Shown here: piece by piece, positions 24,280 to 32,870 of the stretch
How the letters are laid out: each line of letters opens with the position of its first letter
Position numbering within the stretch: position 1 is the stretch's first letter
Source: JAGLQA01 sp023135565
GTDB lineage: Bacteria > Acidobacteriota > Aminicenantia > UBA2199
Length of the DNA: 40,736 nt
Direction: 5' to 3'
Assembly (NCBI GenBank): GCA_030639305.1
Contig: DAOWCY010000043.1
Coordinates: 1 to 40,736, forward strand
Notes under the pieces: generated by a model
The model's database searches: none
Seen by the model: only the letters and a program-made list of their open reading frames with translations
Told to the model about the DNA's origin: nothing
Program-made: the position numbers and the translations under genes

Positions 24280-26184
24280 TTGTCAAAACCAGGGATAAAT
24301 GATTCGTTGAACCAACTTGCTCCCGGTGAAGTTTTAATTCTCGTCCCCCCGGTAGCACCAACGGGAACTCCTTCACTTGCCGCCCACTTGCTGCAAGCAG
24401 GATGCAGACGCAGGGGGATAAATGTAAATGTATTTTATGCCAATTTGTTATTTACCCACCTCCTCGGCTTCAAAACTTATGATACTATCTCGTTTTTAAA
24501 TACGACCAACTTTATAGGCGAACGCCTTTTTGCTGCTGCCGGTTTTGGACTTCCCCCCATGGGGCGTAATATTCATCGATTAATCGATCTCCGCTACCTC
24601 CCGGATCATGTCTGGCTGAAAGATGAAGGAGACGCTGCCAAAAAAATGTCCGGGTACCTGGGACCTGTGGCAGGATGGATTATTTCGATGAATTGGATGG
24701 ATATGGTGGACCAGGTTACTGGCTGGATCAAATCTTTGGCAAAACAGATCTGCCGGACAGGATACCGGATCGTCGGTTGTACCAATTCCCATGGAGGATT
24801 GGTACCTCCAATCACTTTGCTTAAATATGTGAAGCAATTTAATCCCAACATTATTACTGTTTTGGGAGGATTTCATTGCGAAGGCGAAATGGCCGAAGGT
24901 ATCCTCTCCCTGGACACCAGTATCGATTATATATTTTCCGGGGAAAGCGATATCACCTTTCCCGTTTTCGTTCAAAATATATTCGACGGAAAGCGGCCTG
25001 AAGAAAGAATTATTAACGGCAAAGAAGTCATGGATTTGGCAGGTCTGCCGGTGCCGGATTACCGTGAATTTTTCCAACAGGCGGAAGCCATCTCATTAAA
25101 ACCATATCCCGGCGATAAATTCCCTATTCTTTATGAAACCAGCCGCGGCTGCTGGTATAAAAAATGCACATTTTGCGGATTGAATGGAGAAAAAGAATCA
25201 TATCGCACCAAATCCCCGGACCAAGTTATGGTGGACCTGGAAATCCTGGTAAAGAGGCATCCCTCAAACCCTGTAAACATGGTAGACAGTTCTATGCCTT
25301 TAGAATACGCCAAAACCCTGTTTCCGCGTATTTCAAAGAGGTTCCCAACCATTCGCATTCGGTATGTAGTAAATACAAGTCTATCATTGGGCCATATGAT
25401 CGCTCTTAAACAAGCAGGCGCTTACCAGGTTCAGCCCGGTTTCGAATCCCTGTCTCCCGGGTTACTTAAGCGCATGCGAAAGCCTGCGGATGTCAGGCAA
25501 AACCTTGCTCTCCTACGCTATGCTCGTTCTGTCGGCATGAATTTAAATTGGAATTTACTTTTTGGGATTCCTGGTGACATTTTGAACGAATACGAGGAAA
25601 TGCTGGAGTTAATTCCTTTAATTCATCACTTGCCGCCCCCCGTTACTTTTTGCGCCCTGGAAATCCATCGATTCAGCAAATATCAACGATCACCGGAAGA
25701 GTTTGGGATATCAAACCTACGGCCTGCCGCACTTTATAAAGATGTCTTGCCAACTCATGTCGACCTGAAAAAAATCGCCTATTTTTTTACCGCTGATTTC
25801 AAAGCCCAGTCATATGAACACCCGAGTATCCTTGCCAGGCTGCGAAAAGCATTCCACCGCTGGGTAAACGCATGGGAACCCGGTGAAGCTAACCCGGCAG
25901 CCTTTGAACCGCCAAAGCTGCACCTGGAAGAGGAAGCCCACGGGCAGTATGTGCTGCACGACACCCGCGGATTACCCGGGAGCCAGGAACGACTGGTAGT
26001 AGATAGAGAAAAGGCCAGTATTTTATTGCTGGTGCAGCGATGGGATGATTCCCCCCCACTGCGCTGGGCCATCGATGCTAAGTTAGCAGTCTTAAGAGAT
26101 TCGTGGTGCATTCCCCTGGCAACAGCCGATACAAAGATACAGCAGGAATTCGAACGCGATTATTCGCAAGAACCAAATAAATGA
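24280..26184 (+). CDS. RiPP-maturation-type B12 radical SAM enzyme, copy 2
   Basis: 634 residues, clearly paralogous to the preceding gene along its whole length (EVLILVPPVAPTGTPSLAAH, IITVLGGFHCEGEMAEGIL). The start is TTG at 24280, supported by AAAGGAGG five bases upstream. The cluster motif TSRGCWYKKCTFCGLNGE has C291, C296 and C299, again C-x4-C-x2-C. QPGFESLSPGLLKRM and WNLLFGIPGD are the later core motifs, and the C-terminal domain repeats LHDTRGLPGSQERLVVDR. Tandem copies usually mean two sites on one substrate or two substrates. Differences in the substrate-facing loops (NMMPLQYF versus SSMPLEYA) favour divided roles, though this is inference. Confidence 0.85.
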   Translation: MSKPGINDSLNQLAPGEVLILVPPVAPTGTPSLAAHLLQAGCRRRGINVNVFYANLLFTHLLGFKTYDTISFLNTTNFIGERLFAAAGFGLPPMGRNIHRLIDLRYLPDHVWLKDEGDAAKKMSGYLGPVAGWIISMNWMDMVDQVTGWIKSLAKQICRTGYRIVGCTNSHGGLVPPITLLKYVKQFNPNIITVLGGFHCEGEMAEGILSLDTSIDYIFSGESDITFPVFVQNIFDGKRPEERIINGKEVMDLAGLPVPDYREFFQQAEAISLKPYPGDKFPILYETSRGCWYKKCTFCGLNGEKESYRTKSPDQVMVDLEILVKRHPSNPVNMVDSSMPLEYAKTLFPRISKRFPTIRIRYVVNTSLSLGHMIALKQAGAYQVQPGFESLSPGLLKRMRKPADVRQNLALLRYARSVGMNLNWNLLFGIPGDILNEYEEMLELIPLIHHLPPPVTFCALEIHRFSKYQRSPEEFGISNLRPAALYKDVLPTHVDLKKIAYFFTADFKAQSYEHPSILARLRKAFHRWVNAWEPGEANPAAFEPPKLHLEEEAHGQYVLHDTRGLPGSQERLVVDREKASILLLVQRWDDSPPLRWAIDAKLAVLRDSWCIPLATADTKIQQEFERDYSQEPNK

Positions 26185-26205
26185 CAGAAAAAGATAAGGA
26201 GAAAA

Positions 26206-28497
26206 ATGAAAAAAAAACCCACAGCAGTAGAGTATGACATCCTCTTTCTTCATCCACCTTCCAGTTTTAATAAAACAAGATTCCCTTTAAGCGGCGTGGT
26301 CTCTTTAGGATATGAAGAAAGTGGATTATTTCTTTATGCTCCAGTCGGAATAAATGCTTTATATCATAGATTGAAAAGCCAGGATTTTAATCCTGGATTT
26401 TTAAATGTCGGGCGTTTGTTTCATAAAACAATTAAACAGGGGAAAAGATTTAACCTAACAAAAATAATCACTGGTTTTTCGGCAAAGGGTTTTGGTATCG
26501 ATTTGCATTGGGCGGTTCATACGCCTGGGGCTTTAGACCTGGCTGCCGCAATCAAAAAAATATTTCCCGATAGTTTTGTTTTCATGGGCGGCCTTACTGC
26601 TACCTATTTTTATCGAGAAATTCTAAAAGATTACCCATACATAGATGCAGTAGTCCTGGGTGAAGCAGACGAAGCCATCGTCCCCCTGGCGGAAACTCTA
26701 AGAAAGAACAGCAGTCGTCCCAACCTGGAGGAAGTGCCGAATTTAGCTTACCGATCCGGGAGAGATGGACATATTTGCTTAAACCCGGTTCGAATCCCCG
26801 AAAAATGGGAAAATATTAGTTTCCAGAATGTTGAGGATGAATTATCGATTGGATATATTAGTATAAAAGGATGCTCCTTGAATTGTTCTTTTTGCGGTGG
26901 ATCCAAATCCAGTTACCAGAATTTTTTTTACCGGGATCATCTGACGGCTTTATATCCCGCGCAGCTTATTCGCGAGATCGAAACCTTCGAAAAAAACGGC
27001 CTTGACAGCGCAGCTCTGGTGGGTGATATTCGTATGATGGGCGAGAATTACGTAAATTCTTTTTTTAAACAGTTATCTAAGAAAAAATTCAATATTAGAA
27101 TTATGGCGGAATTATTTTACCCCCCGGAGCCGGGATACTTAGAACAATGGAAAAAAACAGCGTCAAATTGTTTATTTACGTTTAAGATCGAATCCTCGGA
27201 TGCCGGGACTCTCCGGCGGATTGGCAAAGGACATACCCCTAAAGAATCCTGGAACCTGATAAAAACTTGCAGCAATCTTGAGATACCGCTTGAGCTATAT
27301 TTCATATTTCCGCTGCCGGGGCAAAATTCCGACAGTATCCGTTCAACTATGGATTTTATCGAGCAAGCGGTTGAGTATCCGCACATAAATTTTGTGATTG
27401 AAACCATGTTCTACATAAGCCCTGGTTCACCGATTTTTGAAAACCCGGAAGGCTGGGGATATCATATTGAATTTCGGACTCTTAAGGATTTTAGAAAGAA
27501 CCTGGAAAATCCTCATTGGTCTCAGTGTCTCGGATACCATACCAGGTGGCTCTCAAAAGAAGAAATTATCGATATGATTTTTTATGTAGCTGAACGCACT
27601 AATCGAATTCATTTTAGGCAAAATCCGGGTTATGCTCCCCTGTATTTGCTCAACACGGAGAATATGGAACTCAACCTTAAATTAATCGAGCAATTACGTG
27701 AAAAGAAACCGGTATCAGGGATTGATACTGACAATTATTTTAAAAATAATATAAAAAAAGTTTTTCCTGCTTATTTATTGAAAGATAACTTATTAAAAAA
27801 AACTCGGATCCAAAAAAACGACAGTATCCCCTATACTCTATTCCCCGATCTAGCCAATCTCCTTATGCGTGTTTTTAATGTATCTCCGTATCAATTATTC
27901 AAATTTATAAAAAAATTGCACGGAAATAGCGCAATGATACCAAATGAAATTTCTTTAGAAGAATTTAACAAAGTAACCGGCGCTCCGGGCAAAGTTAAAA
28001 AAGAAATATTACACTTCGCAGGTACCTTTGATATTAATATCAAGACGTCTTTTTTTGATAACCTGATGGATTTCGAATGGGTGAACGAAATGTCAACCCG
28101 GGTAAATATAAACAACGGCGATAGCGATGACAACCCGGCGAAAAGCTATAATGCAGGGGAGTATTCAACGCTTAAACTTATCCTCAATAAATCGGTGGCA
28201 TTAAAGACCTTTAAATTTAATTTCGGACGGGTGGATTGGAAAAACTTTACCCGGGACATCCCGGTTAATCCAGACACCACTTACTATCTTTACCTATTAC
28301 AAAAACGAACCAGGAGAACTATCACCCCTTTTATCCAAAAGCTATTGATGTTATGTGACGGTACTCGAAATGTCCGCGATATCATTGATATTTTAAAAGA
28401 AACGGGGCAAATGAATGAAGTCCTCACTGCCATAAAAATTGGGACGATAGTATCAGAGGGAATATTAATGCCGCATATTTCCAACCCGTCAAAGTAA
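26206..28497 (+). CDS. B12-type radical SAM protein with a C-terminal PqqD-like segment, copy 1
   Basis: 763 residues. The N-terminal domain (YDILFLHPPSSFNKTRFPLS, FVFMGGLTATYFYREILKDY, AVVLGEADEAIVPLAE) is cobalamin-binding-like. The core has GCSLNCSFCGGSKSS with C223, C227 and C230 in canonical C-x3-C-x2-C spacing, then RRIGKGHTPKESWNLIK and FIFPLPGQNSDSIRSTMDFI. After residue 470 comes a long helical region of unknown function. The last 60 residues, ITPFIQKLLMLCDGTRNVRD then IIDILKETGQ and VSEGILMP, look like a PqqD-type winged helix (LL-x-L-CDG-x-R-x-h-x-x-I-h), the domain used by many RiPP enzymes to hold a leader peptide. The gene has GGAG before ATG and lies 21 bases after the previous stop. 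Confidence 0.8.
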   Translation: MKKKPTAVEYDILFLHPPSSFNKTRFPLSGVVSLGYEESGLFLYAPVGINALYHRLKSQDFNPGFLNVGRLFHKTIKQGKRFNLTKIITGFSAKGFGIDLHWAVHTPGALDLAAAIKKIFPDSFVFMGGLTATYFYREILKDYPYIDAVVLGEADEAIVPLAETLRKNSSRPNLEEVPNLAYRSGRDGHICLNPVRIPEKWENISFQNVEDELSIGYISIKGCSLNCSFCGGSKSSYQNFFYRDHLTALYPAQLIREIETFEKNGLDSAALVGDIRMMGENYVNSFFKQLSKKKFNIRIMAELFYPPEPGYLEQWKKTASNCLFTFKIESSDAGTLRRIGKGHTPKESWNLIKTCSNLEIPLELYFIFPLPGQNSDSIRSTMDFIEQAVEYPHINFVIETMFYISPGSPIFENPEGWGYHIEFRTLKDFRKNLENPHWSQCLGYHTRWLSKEEIIDMIFYVAERTNRIHFRQNPGYAPLYLLNTENMELNLKLIEQLREKKPVSGIDTDNYFKNNIKKVFPAYLLKDNLLKKTRIQKNDSIPYTLFPDLANLLMRVFNVSPYQLFKFIKKLHGNSAMIPNEISLEEFNKVTGAPGKVKKEILHFAGTFDINIKTSFFDNLMDFEWVNEMSTRVNINNGDSDDNPAKSYNAGEYSTLKLILNKSVALKTFKFNFGRVDWKNFTRDIPVNPDTTYYLYLLQKRTRRTITPFIQKLLMLCDGTRNVRDIIDILKETGQMNEVLTAIKIGTIVSEGILMPHISNPSK

Positions 28498-28530
28498 ACA
28501 GGAAAACTCATAGCAAGCAAGGGAGCTGGC

Positions 28531-30792
28531 ATGAAAGAACATGAAGCCGCGAATTATGACATACTTTTTCTTCATCCGCCTTCCAGTTTTAATAAAACAA
28601 AGTTTCCTTTAAGCGGCCCCTTCCCTTCCGGGGCAGCGGAAAATGATCTTTTTCTTTATGCTCCGGTAGGAATAAATGCTTTATATCACAAATTGAAAAG
28701 TCAGGGATTCAACCCCGGGGTTTTAAATATCGGCCGCTTGTATTACAACACAATTAAGCGGGGGGATAAATTCGACCTAACAAAAATAATCGCTGACTTA
28801 CAGGCTAAAGGTTTCGGTATCGATCTGCACTGGGCAGTACATACTCCCGGCGCCCTGGAAATGGCTGCGGCGATCAAAAAATTAATGCCAGATAGCTTTG
28901 TTTTCCTGGGTGGTCTTACGGCTACCTATTTTTTTCGAGAAATCCTAAAAGATTACCCATATATCGATGCAGTTGTCCTGGGGGAAGCGGACGAAGCGAT
29001 TGTACCCCTGGCGGAAACCCTAAAAAGAAATAGCAGCAATCGTTATTCCCACCTAAAAAAAATACCCAATTTAGCATACCGATCCAGAAAAGATGGACCC
29101 ATATCGGTGAATCCGGCCCGGGTTCCCGAAAAATGGGAAGATGTCAGTTTCCGGAATATCGAGAAAGAATTATCGCGGGGATATATTAGTATTAAAGGAT
29201 GCAACCTGGATTGCCCCTTTTGTGGTGGATCAAAATCCAGTTATAAAAATTTCTATTACAGGGAGTGCCCGTTGGCTTTAGACCCCGAGCAACTTATCCG
29301 GGAAATTGAAACCTTTGAAAAAGACGGCATGGATATCGTATTCCTGATGGGCGATATTCGTATATTGGGCAAAGGTTATGTGGATTCTTTTTTAAAGGAG
29401 TTACGTGAAAGAAAGTTGGCTATTCATATCCAGCAGGAATTGTTTTACCCGGCTAAAGCCGAATATTTGGAACGCTGGAAAAACACAGCAGTGGCATGCT
29501 CATTCAATTTTGAACTTGAGTCTGTGGACAACAACGTACTGCGGCGGATTGGCAGGGAATATACCGAAAAAGATATCCGGGATTTGATAAAAACCTTCGG
29601 CAGCCTGGAAATACCACTTGCACTACTCTTCTTGTTTCCCTTACCTGGGCAAGATGCCGCCAGTATTTATTCCACCCTGGACTTTATAGAACAAGCCGTT
29701 GATTATCCGCATATTAGTTTTCTGTTTGATCCCCTGTTTTTCGTGAGCCCAGGTTCACCGATTTTTGAAAACCCCGGGAAGTGGGGATATCAAAATGAAT
29801 TCCGCACCATCAAGGATTTTAGGAAACACCTGGAAAAGCCCCACTGGTCGCAAAGTATAGGCCATTCTACCCAATGGCTTTCTAAAGAAGAAATTATCGA
29901 TATGATTTTTTATGTATCGGAACGTTCAAGCCGAATTCGGCTTAAGCAAAATCCAGATTATGCTCCGCTGTATTTGCTTAACATCGAGAACCTGGGACTC
30001 AACCGGAAATTAATAAAGAAAATACGGTCAAAGGAGTCAATTAGTGACGAATATGTTGAAAATTTGATAAATAGAATATTTCCTCATTATTTATTAAAGG
30101 ATAATTTTATGCCAAAGAATCGTATCTCAAAAGCCGATGGAATTCCTTATTTTATATTCCCTTATTTATCTTATCTTCTCATACAGGTTTTTAATGTATC
30201 ACCTCATCGGTTAATATCATACTTCAAGAAATGGTTTGAAAACACCGACACGCTGCCGGAAAAAATCTCTTTAGAAATGTTTAAAAAGGTAGATGGAGCG
30301 CCGGATTCGCTTAAAAAAGAAATGTTGGACATGACCGTGGGGCTGAATATCGATCCGGTTTTTATCGACAACTTAATGGATTTTGAATGGCTGAATGAAT
30401 TGGCGTCCCGGGTAAATATAGACAAAAACATTAAAGAGAATAAACAATCAAATAAAATTAACTCAGGGGATTATTCAAAATATAAACTCATTCTAAACAA
30501 ATCTGTGGTAATAAAGACCTTTAAATTCAATTTTGACCGGATAGATTGGATAAATTTCATTAACAGGGAACCGCTTGTTCCTAAAACGACTTATTATCTC
30601 TATTCTTTACAAAACGGGCGGAGTAAAGCGATCTCCCCCTTTGCCCTGGAGCTATTGAATCTATGCGACGGGAAACGGTATATTACAGAAATAATTAAGG
30701 AATTAAAAAAAATAGATCAAAAAAAGGAGATTGCTATTGCCATGACCCTGGGAAAATTGGCATCGGAGGGAATACTGATTCCACAACTTTAA
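28531..30792 (+). CDS. B12-type radical SAM protein with a C-terminal PqqD-like segment, copy 2
   Basis: 753 residues, paralogous to the preceding gene from end to end. The cluster motif GCNLDCPFCGGSKSS has C224, C228 and C231. The cobalamin-domain motifs VFLGGLTATYFFREILKDY and AVVLGEADEAIVPLAE are retained. The C-terminus again has a PqqD-like segment (ISPFALELLNLCDGKRYITE then IIKELKKIDQ and LASEGILIPQL). Compared with copy 1 the middle of the core differs at the base of the barrel (FLMGDIRILGKGY versus ALVGDIRMMGENY). It is the last gene of the five-gene operon. A U32-like gene runs toward it from the opposite strand, 37 bases away. The 3' end of a third copy survives at 31773-31832. Confidence 0.8.
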   Translation: MKEHEAANYDILFLHPPSSFNKTKFPLSGPFPSGAAENDLFLYAPVGINALYHKLKSQGFNPGVLNIGRLYYNTIKRGDKFDLTKIIADLQAKGFGIDLHWAVHTPGALEMAAAIKKLMPDSFVFLGGLTATYFFREILKDYPYIDAVVLGEADEAIVPLAETLKRNSSNRYSHLKKIPNLAYRSRKDGPISVNPARVPEKWEDVSFRNIEKELSRGYISIKGCNLDCPFCGGSKSSYKNFYYRECPLALDPEQLIREIETFEKDGMDIVFLMGDIRILGKGYVDSFLKELRERKLAIHIQQELFYPAKAEYLERWKNTAVACSFNFELESVDNNVLRRIGREYTEKDIRDLIKTFGSLEIPLALLFLFPLPGQDAASIYSTLDFIEQAVDYPHISFLFDPLFFVSPGSPIFENPGKWGYQNEFRTIKDFRKHLEKPHWSQSIGHSTQWLSKEEIIDMIFYVSERSSRIRLKQNPDYAPLYLLNIENLGLNRKLIKKIRSKESISDEYVENLINRIFPHYLLKDNFMPKNRISKADGIPYFIFPYLSYLLIQVFNVSPHRLISYFKKWFENTDTLPEKISLEMFKKVDGAPDSLKKEMLDMTVGLNIDPVFIDNLMDFEWLNELASRVNIDKNIKENKQSNKINSGDYSKYKLILNKSVVIKTFKFNFDRIDWINFINREPLVPKTTYYLYSLQNGRSKAISPFALELLNLCDGKRYITEIIKELKKIDQKKEIAIAMTLGKLASEGILIPQL

Positions 30793-30829
30793 GTGAGATC
30801 GAGACAGGTTCTTATTGGAAACACCACCG

Positions 30830-31699
30830 TCAGTTGGCTTCGATAAAGCTGATAATCGGTTCTGCCCACTCCTTGAGCGAGGCAAATGCGCGGCCCTGGA
30901 ATTTAAATTGTCTAAATCCCCGTTGACCCAATTCTTGAATCACAACCTGCCAGGGAGGAAATTTCTCCGTTTTATACTTCCAATACATGGCAAGTTTACT
31001 GCTGAGGGTATTCTCACCCAATTGAGAAAGGAGCTTGCCGCTCATTGTCATATAACGGCAATAATCGCATTTCTCCGACCAATCGATCTCCAGGTTCTCG
31101 TAAGGAGGAGGTGAGTACATTCTCGAGTTATAATCGTAATGGTGCAGACACCGCTGCGGGTCTTCGCCATGATCGCATCTACTATTAACAATTGTCACCA
31201 ATTCCTTTGGTTTTTTTAATTGTCCAAGTTTATCGAAATCGTAATTCCAGTACTGTGGAGTAACCACCCGGTGGAATAGACCGGAGGTCCGAATCTTTTC
31301 AAAATCCATGGTCAACGACATGATGCATGAAGCGGTCAGCGGGATACCCGGGAAGTCCTGCTTAATGCGATTCGCAAAATCAAAATCCGCTACCACAACG
31401 GAGGAACGGCTGGCTGCAAGCCGGTGCAGCATCTCTTTTACATTCCGGCTGTAACGGGGAAAGGTGGAATTGGCTGCCCACTGGAACCGAGTCCCCAGGG
31501 TTTCCACCAGTCGGTGAAGTTCTGCTTTTTCTACTAAGTGGGCGTTTCCCGGTGCCCGGCCTCCCGATACCTCCGGGTATCCTTTGCTGTTGCCGTACAA
31601 GAACACATTATCTTTCCTGCCTTTGAAGCAATCAAACTGTTCGCTGTAGGGCAAAAAAAACTGCATTGATCCGCTAGTATTTGATCTAATTTGTTTCAT
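30830..31699 (-). CDS. U32-like TIM-barrel protein, copy A
   Basis: 289 residues. The order of motifs fits the U32/UbiU-UbiV-type family: VSGGRAPGNAHLVEKAELHR (about 45-63), WAANST, SSVVVADFDFANRIKQDFP (99-117), PLTASCIMSL (120-129), VVTPQYWNYDFDKLGQL (145-161), and IVNSRCDHGEDPQRCLHHYD (170-189), the last resembling N-x-x-C...C-x-x-H-Y of family members. C175, C184, C211 and C214 (KCDYCRYM) could hold an iron-sulfur cluster, as in UbiU and UbiV. U32-like proteins handle peptide or small-molecule hydroxylation and cleavage, so a role in tailoring or releasing the locus product is possible. The gene is convergent with the radical SAM operon and appears leaderless: its -10 box ends 6 bases before the ATG. 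Confidence 0.55.
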   Translation of the reverse strand: MKQIRSNTSGSMQFFLPYSEQFDCFKGRKDNVFLYGNSKGYPEVSGGRAPGNAHLVEKAELHRLVETLGTRFQWAANSTFPRYSRNVKEMLHRLAASRSSVVVADFDFANRIKQDFPGIPLTASCIMSLTMDFEKIRTSGLFHRVVTPQYWNYDFDKLGQLKKPKELVTIVNSRCDHGEDPQRCLHHYDYNSRMYSPPPYENLEIDWSEKCDYCRYMTMSGKLLSQLGENTLSSKLAMYWKYKTEKFPPWQVVIQELGQRGFRQFKFQGRAFASLKEWAEPIISFIEAN

Positions 31700-31705
31700 T
31701 GAAAA

Positions 31706-31734
31706 ATTATAGAATAAAAGGCAGAGTTTTGCAA
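31706..31734 (-). promoter_or_regulatory. Leaderless-type promoter of U32-like copy A
   Basis: Minus-strand TTGCAA (31729-31734), a 17-base spacer and TATAAT (31706-31711), then six bases to the ATG at 31699. There is no ribosome binding site. The same arrangement precedes the genes at 31878-32747 and 33049-37278. Confidence 0.75.
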
Positions 31735-31772
31735 TAGTCTATAGTGTTGAGTATTAACTATAAGATACACAA

Positions 31773-31832
31773 ATTGCTTTTAATCTCATTGCACTCATCA
31801 TATCAGAGGGAATACCGCTGGCGCAACTTTGA
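31773..31832 (+). pseudogene. 3' remnant of a third PqqD-tailed radical SAM gene
   Basis: Twenty codons read IAFNLIALIISEGIPLAQL and stop. The intact gene at 28531-30792 ends with IAMTLGKLASEGILIPQL and stop. Bases 31803-31853 also match the intact gene end plus its downstream flank (GAGGGAATAC, GCAACTTT, GACAGGTTCTTA). The remnant lies downstream of U32-like copy B exactly as the intact gene lies downstream of copy A. Confidence 0.7.
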
Positions 31833-31877
31833 GCGAAATTGTGACAGGTTCTTAGTCAAAAACGAGAACTCCATGCG

Positions 31878-32747
31878 TCATTGGGTTTCGATAAAGCTGA
31901 TAATTGGTTCTGCCCACTCCTTGAGGGGAGTAAGTGAACGGCCCTCGAATTTAAATCGCATAAAGCCTCGTCGGCTCAATTCTTGAATAACGACACGCCA
32001 GGGTGGAAATCTTTCATGCCTATACTTCAAATACATACTCAGTGTATCGCTCAGGGTATTCATCCCCAATTGCGAAAGGAGCTTGCCAGTCATTGTCATA
32101 TAACGCCAAAATTCACATTTTCCAGACCACTCTTTCTCAAGTTCCTTATGGGGAAGGGGTGCATATAATTTCGAGTAATAATTATAATGGTTCAGACACC
32201 GCTGTGGATCTTCCCTATGGTCGCATTTACTATTAACGATTGTCACCAGTTCCCCAGGGGCCTCCAATTGCCCCAGTTCATCGAAATCGTAATTCCAGAA
32301 CTGGGGGGTAACTACCCGGTGGAACAGCCCGGAGGTCCGAATCTTTTGAAAATCCATTTTTAATGACATGATGCATGAAGCTGTCAGGGGAATGTCCGGG
32401 AAATCCTGCTTAATGCGATTTGCAAAATCAAAATCTGCCACCACAATAGAGGAACCGCTGGCAGCAACCCGGCGCAGCATCTCTTTTACATTCCGGGTGT
32501 AACGGGGACGGGTGGAATTGGCTGCCCATTGAAATTGCGGTCCAAGGGTTTCCGCAAGGCGCTGAAGTTCTGCTTTTTCTACTAAGTGGGCGTTTCCCGG
32601 CGCCCGGCCTCCCGATACTTCGGGATATCCTTTGCCATTGCCGTAGAAAATTACATTATCTTTCCTGTCTCTGAGGCAATCAAAATGTTCGCTGTAGGGC
32701 AAAAAATACTGTATCGTTCCGTCGATATTTGATTTTACTTGTCTCAT
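31878..32747 (-). CDS. U32-like TIM-barrel protein, copy B (one putative cluster Cys lost)
   Basis: 289 residues, the same length as copy A and alignable without gaps. The motifs VSGGRAPGNAHLVEKAEL, VVADFDFANRIKQDFPDIP, PLTASCIMSL and IVNSKCDHREDPQRCLNHYN are kept, with C175, C184 and C211 present. At position 214 copy A has Cys (KCDYCRYM) while copy B has Trp (KCEFWRYM). If these four Cys hold an iron-sulfur cluster, copy B either has an altered cluster or has become non-catalytic, perhaps as a partner of copy A. UbiU and UbiV work as a heterodimer, which makes a pair plausible here. The promoter arrangement and lack of a leader are the same as in copy A. Confidence 0.55.
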   Translation of the reverse strand: MRQVKSNIDGTIQYFLPYSEHFDCLRDRKDNVIFYGNGKGYPEVSGGRAPGNAHLVEKAELQRLAETLGPQFQWAANSTRPRYTRNVKEMLRRVAASGSSIVVADFDFANRIKQDFPDIPLTASCIMSLKMDFQKIRTSGLFHRVVTPQFWNYDFDELGQLEAPGELVTIVNSKCDHREDPQRCLNHYNYYSKLYAPLPHKELEKEWSGKCEFWRYMTMTGKLLSQLGMNTLSDTLSMYLKYRHERFPPWRVVIQELSRRGFMRFKFEGRSLTPLKEWAEPIISFIETQ

Positions 32748-32753
32748 TGAAAG

Positions 32754-32782
32754 ATTATAAAATAAAAACTGCTGTTTTGCAA
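32754..32782 (-). promoter_or_regulatory. Leaderless-type promoter of U32-like copy B
   Basis: Minus-strand TTGCAA (32777-32782), 17-base spacer, TATAAT (32754-32759), six bases to the ATG at 32747, no ribosome binding site. Confidence 0.75.
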
Positions 32783-32870
32783 TAGGAACTTAATTATCAG
32801 CACCAGCCCCAGACTTCAACCTTCGGCCTTCAGCACTCAGCAAACAGGCATTCGAGAACTCTAACGATCT

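Noticed and set aside
30830..32747. The two 289-residue proteins as radical SAM enzymes
   Set aside because: Their Cys are not arranged as C-x3-C-x2-C near the N-terminus, and the motif order fits U32-like barrels better.
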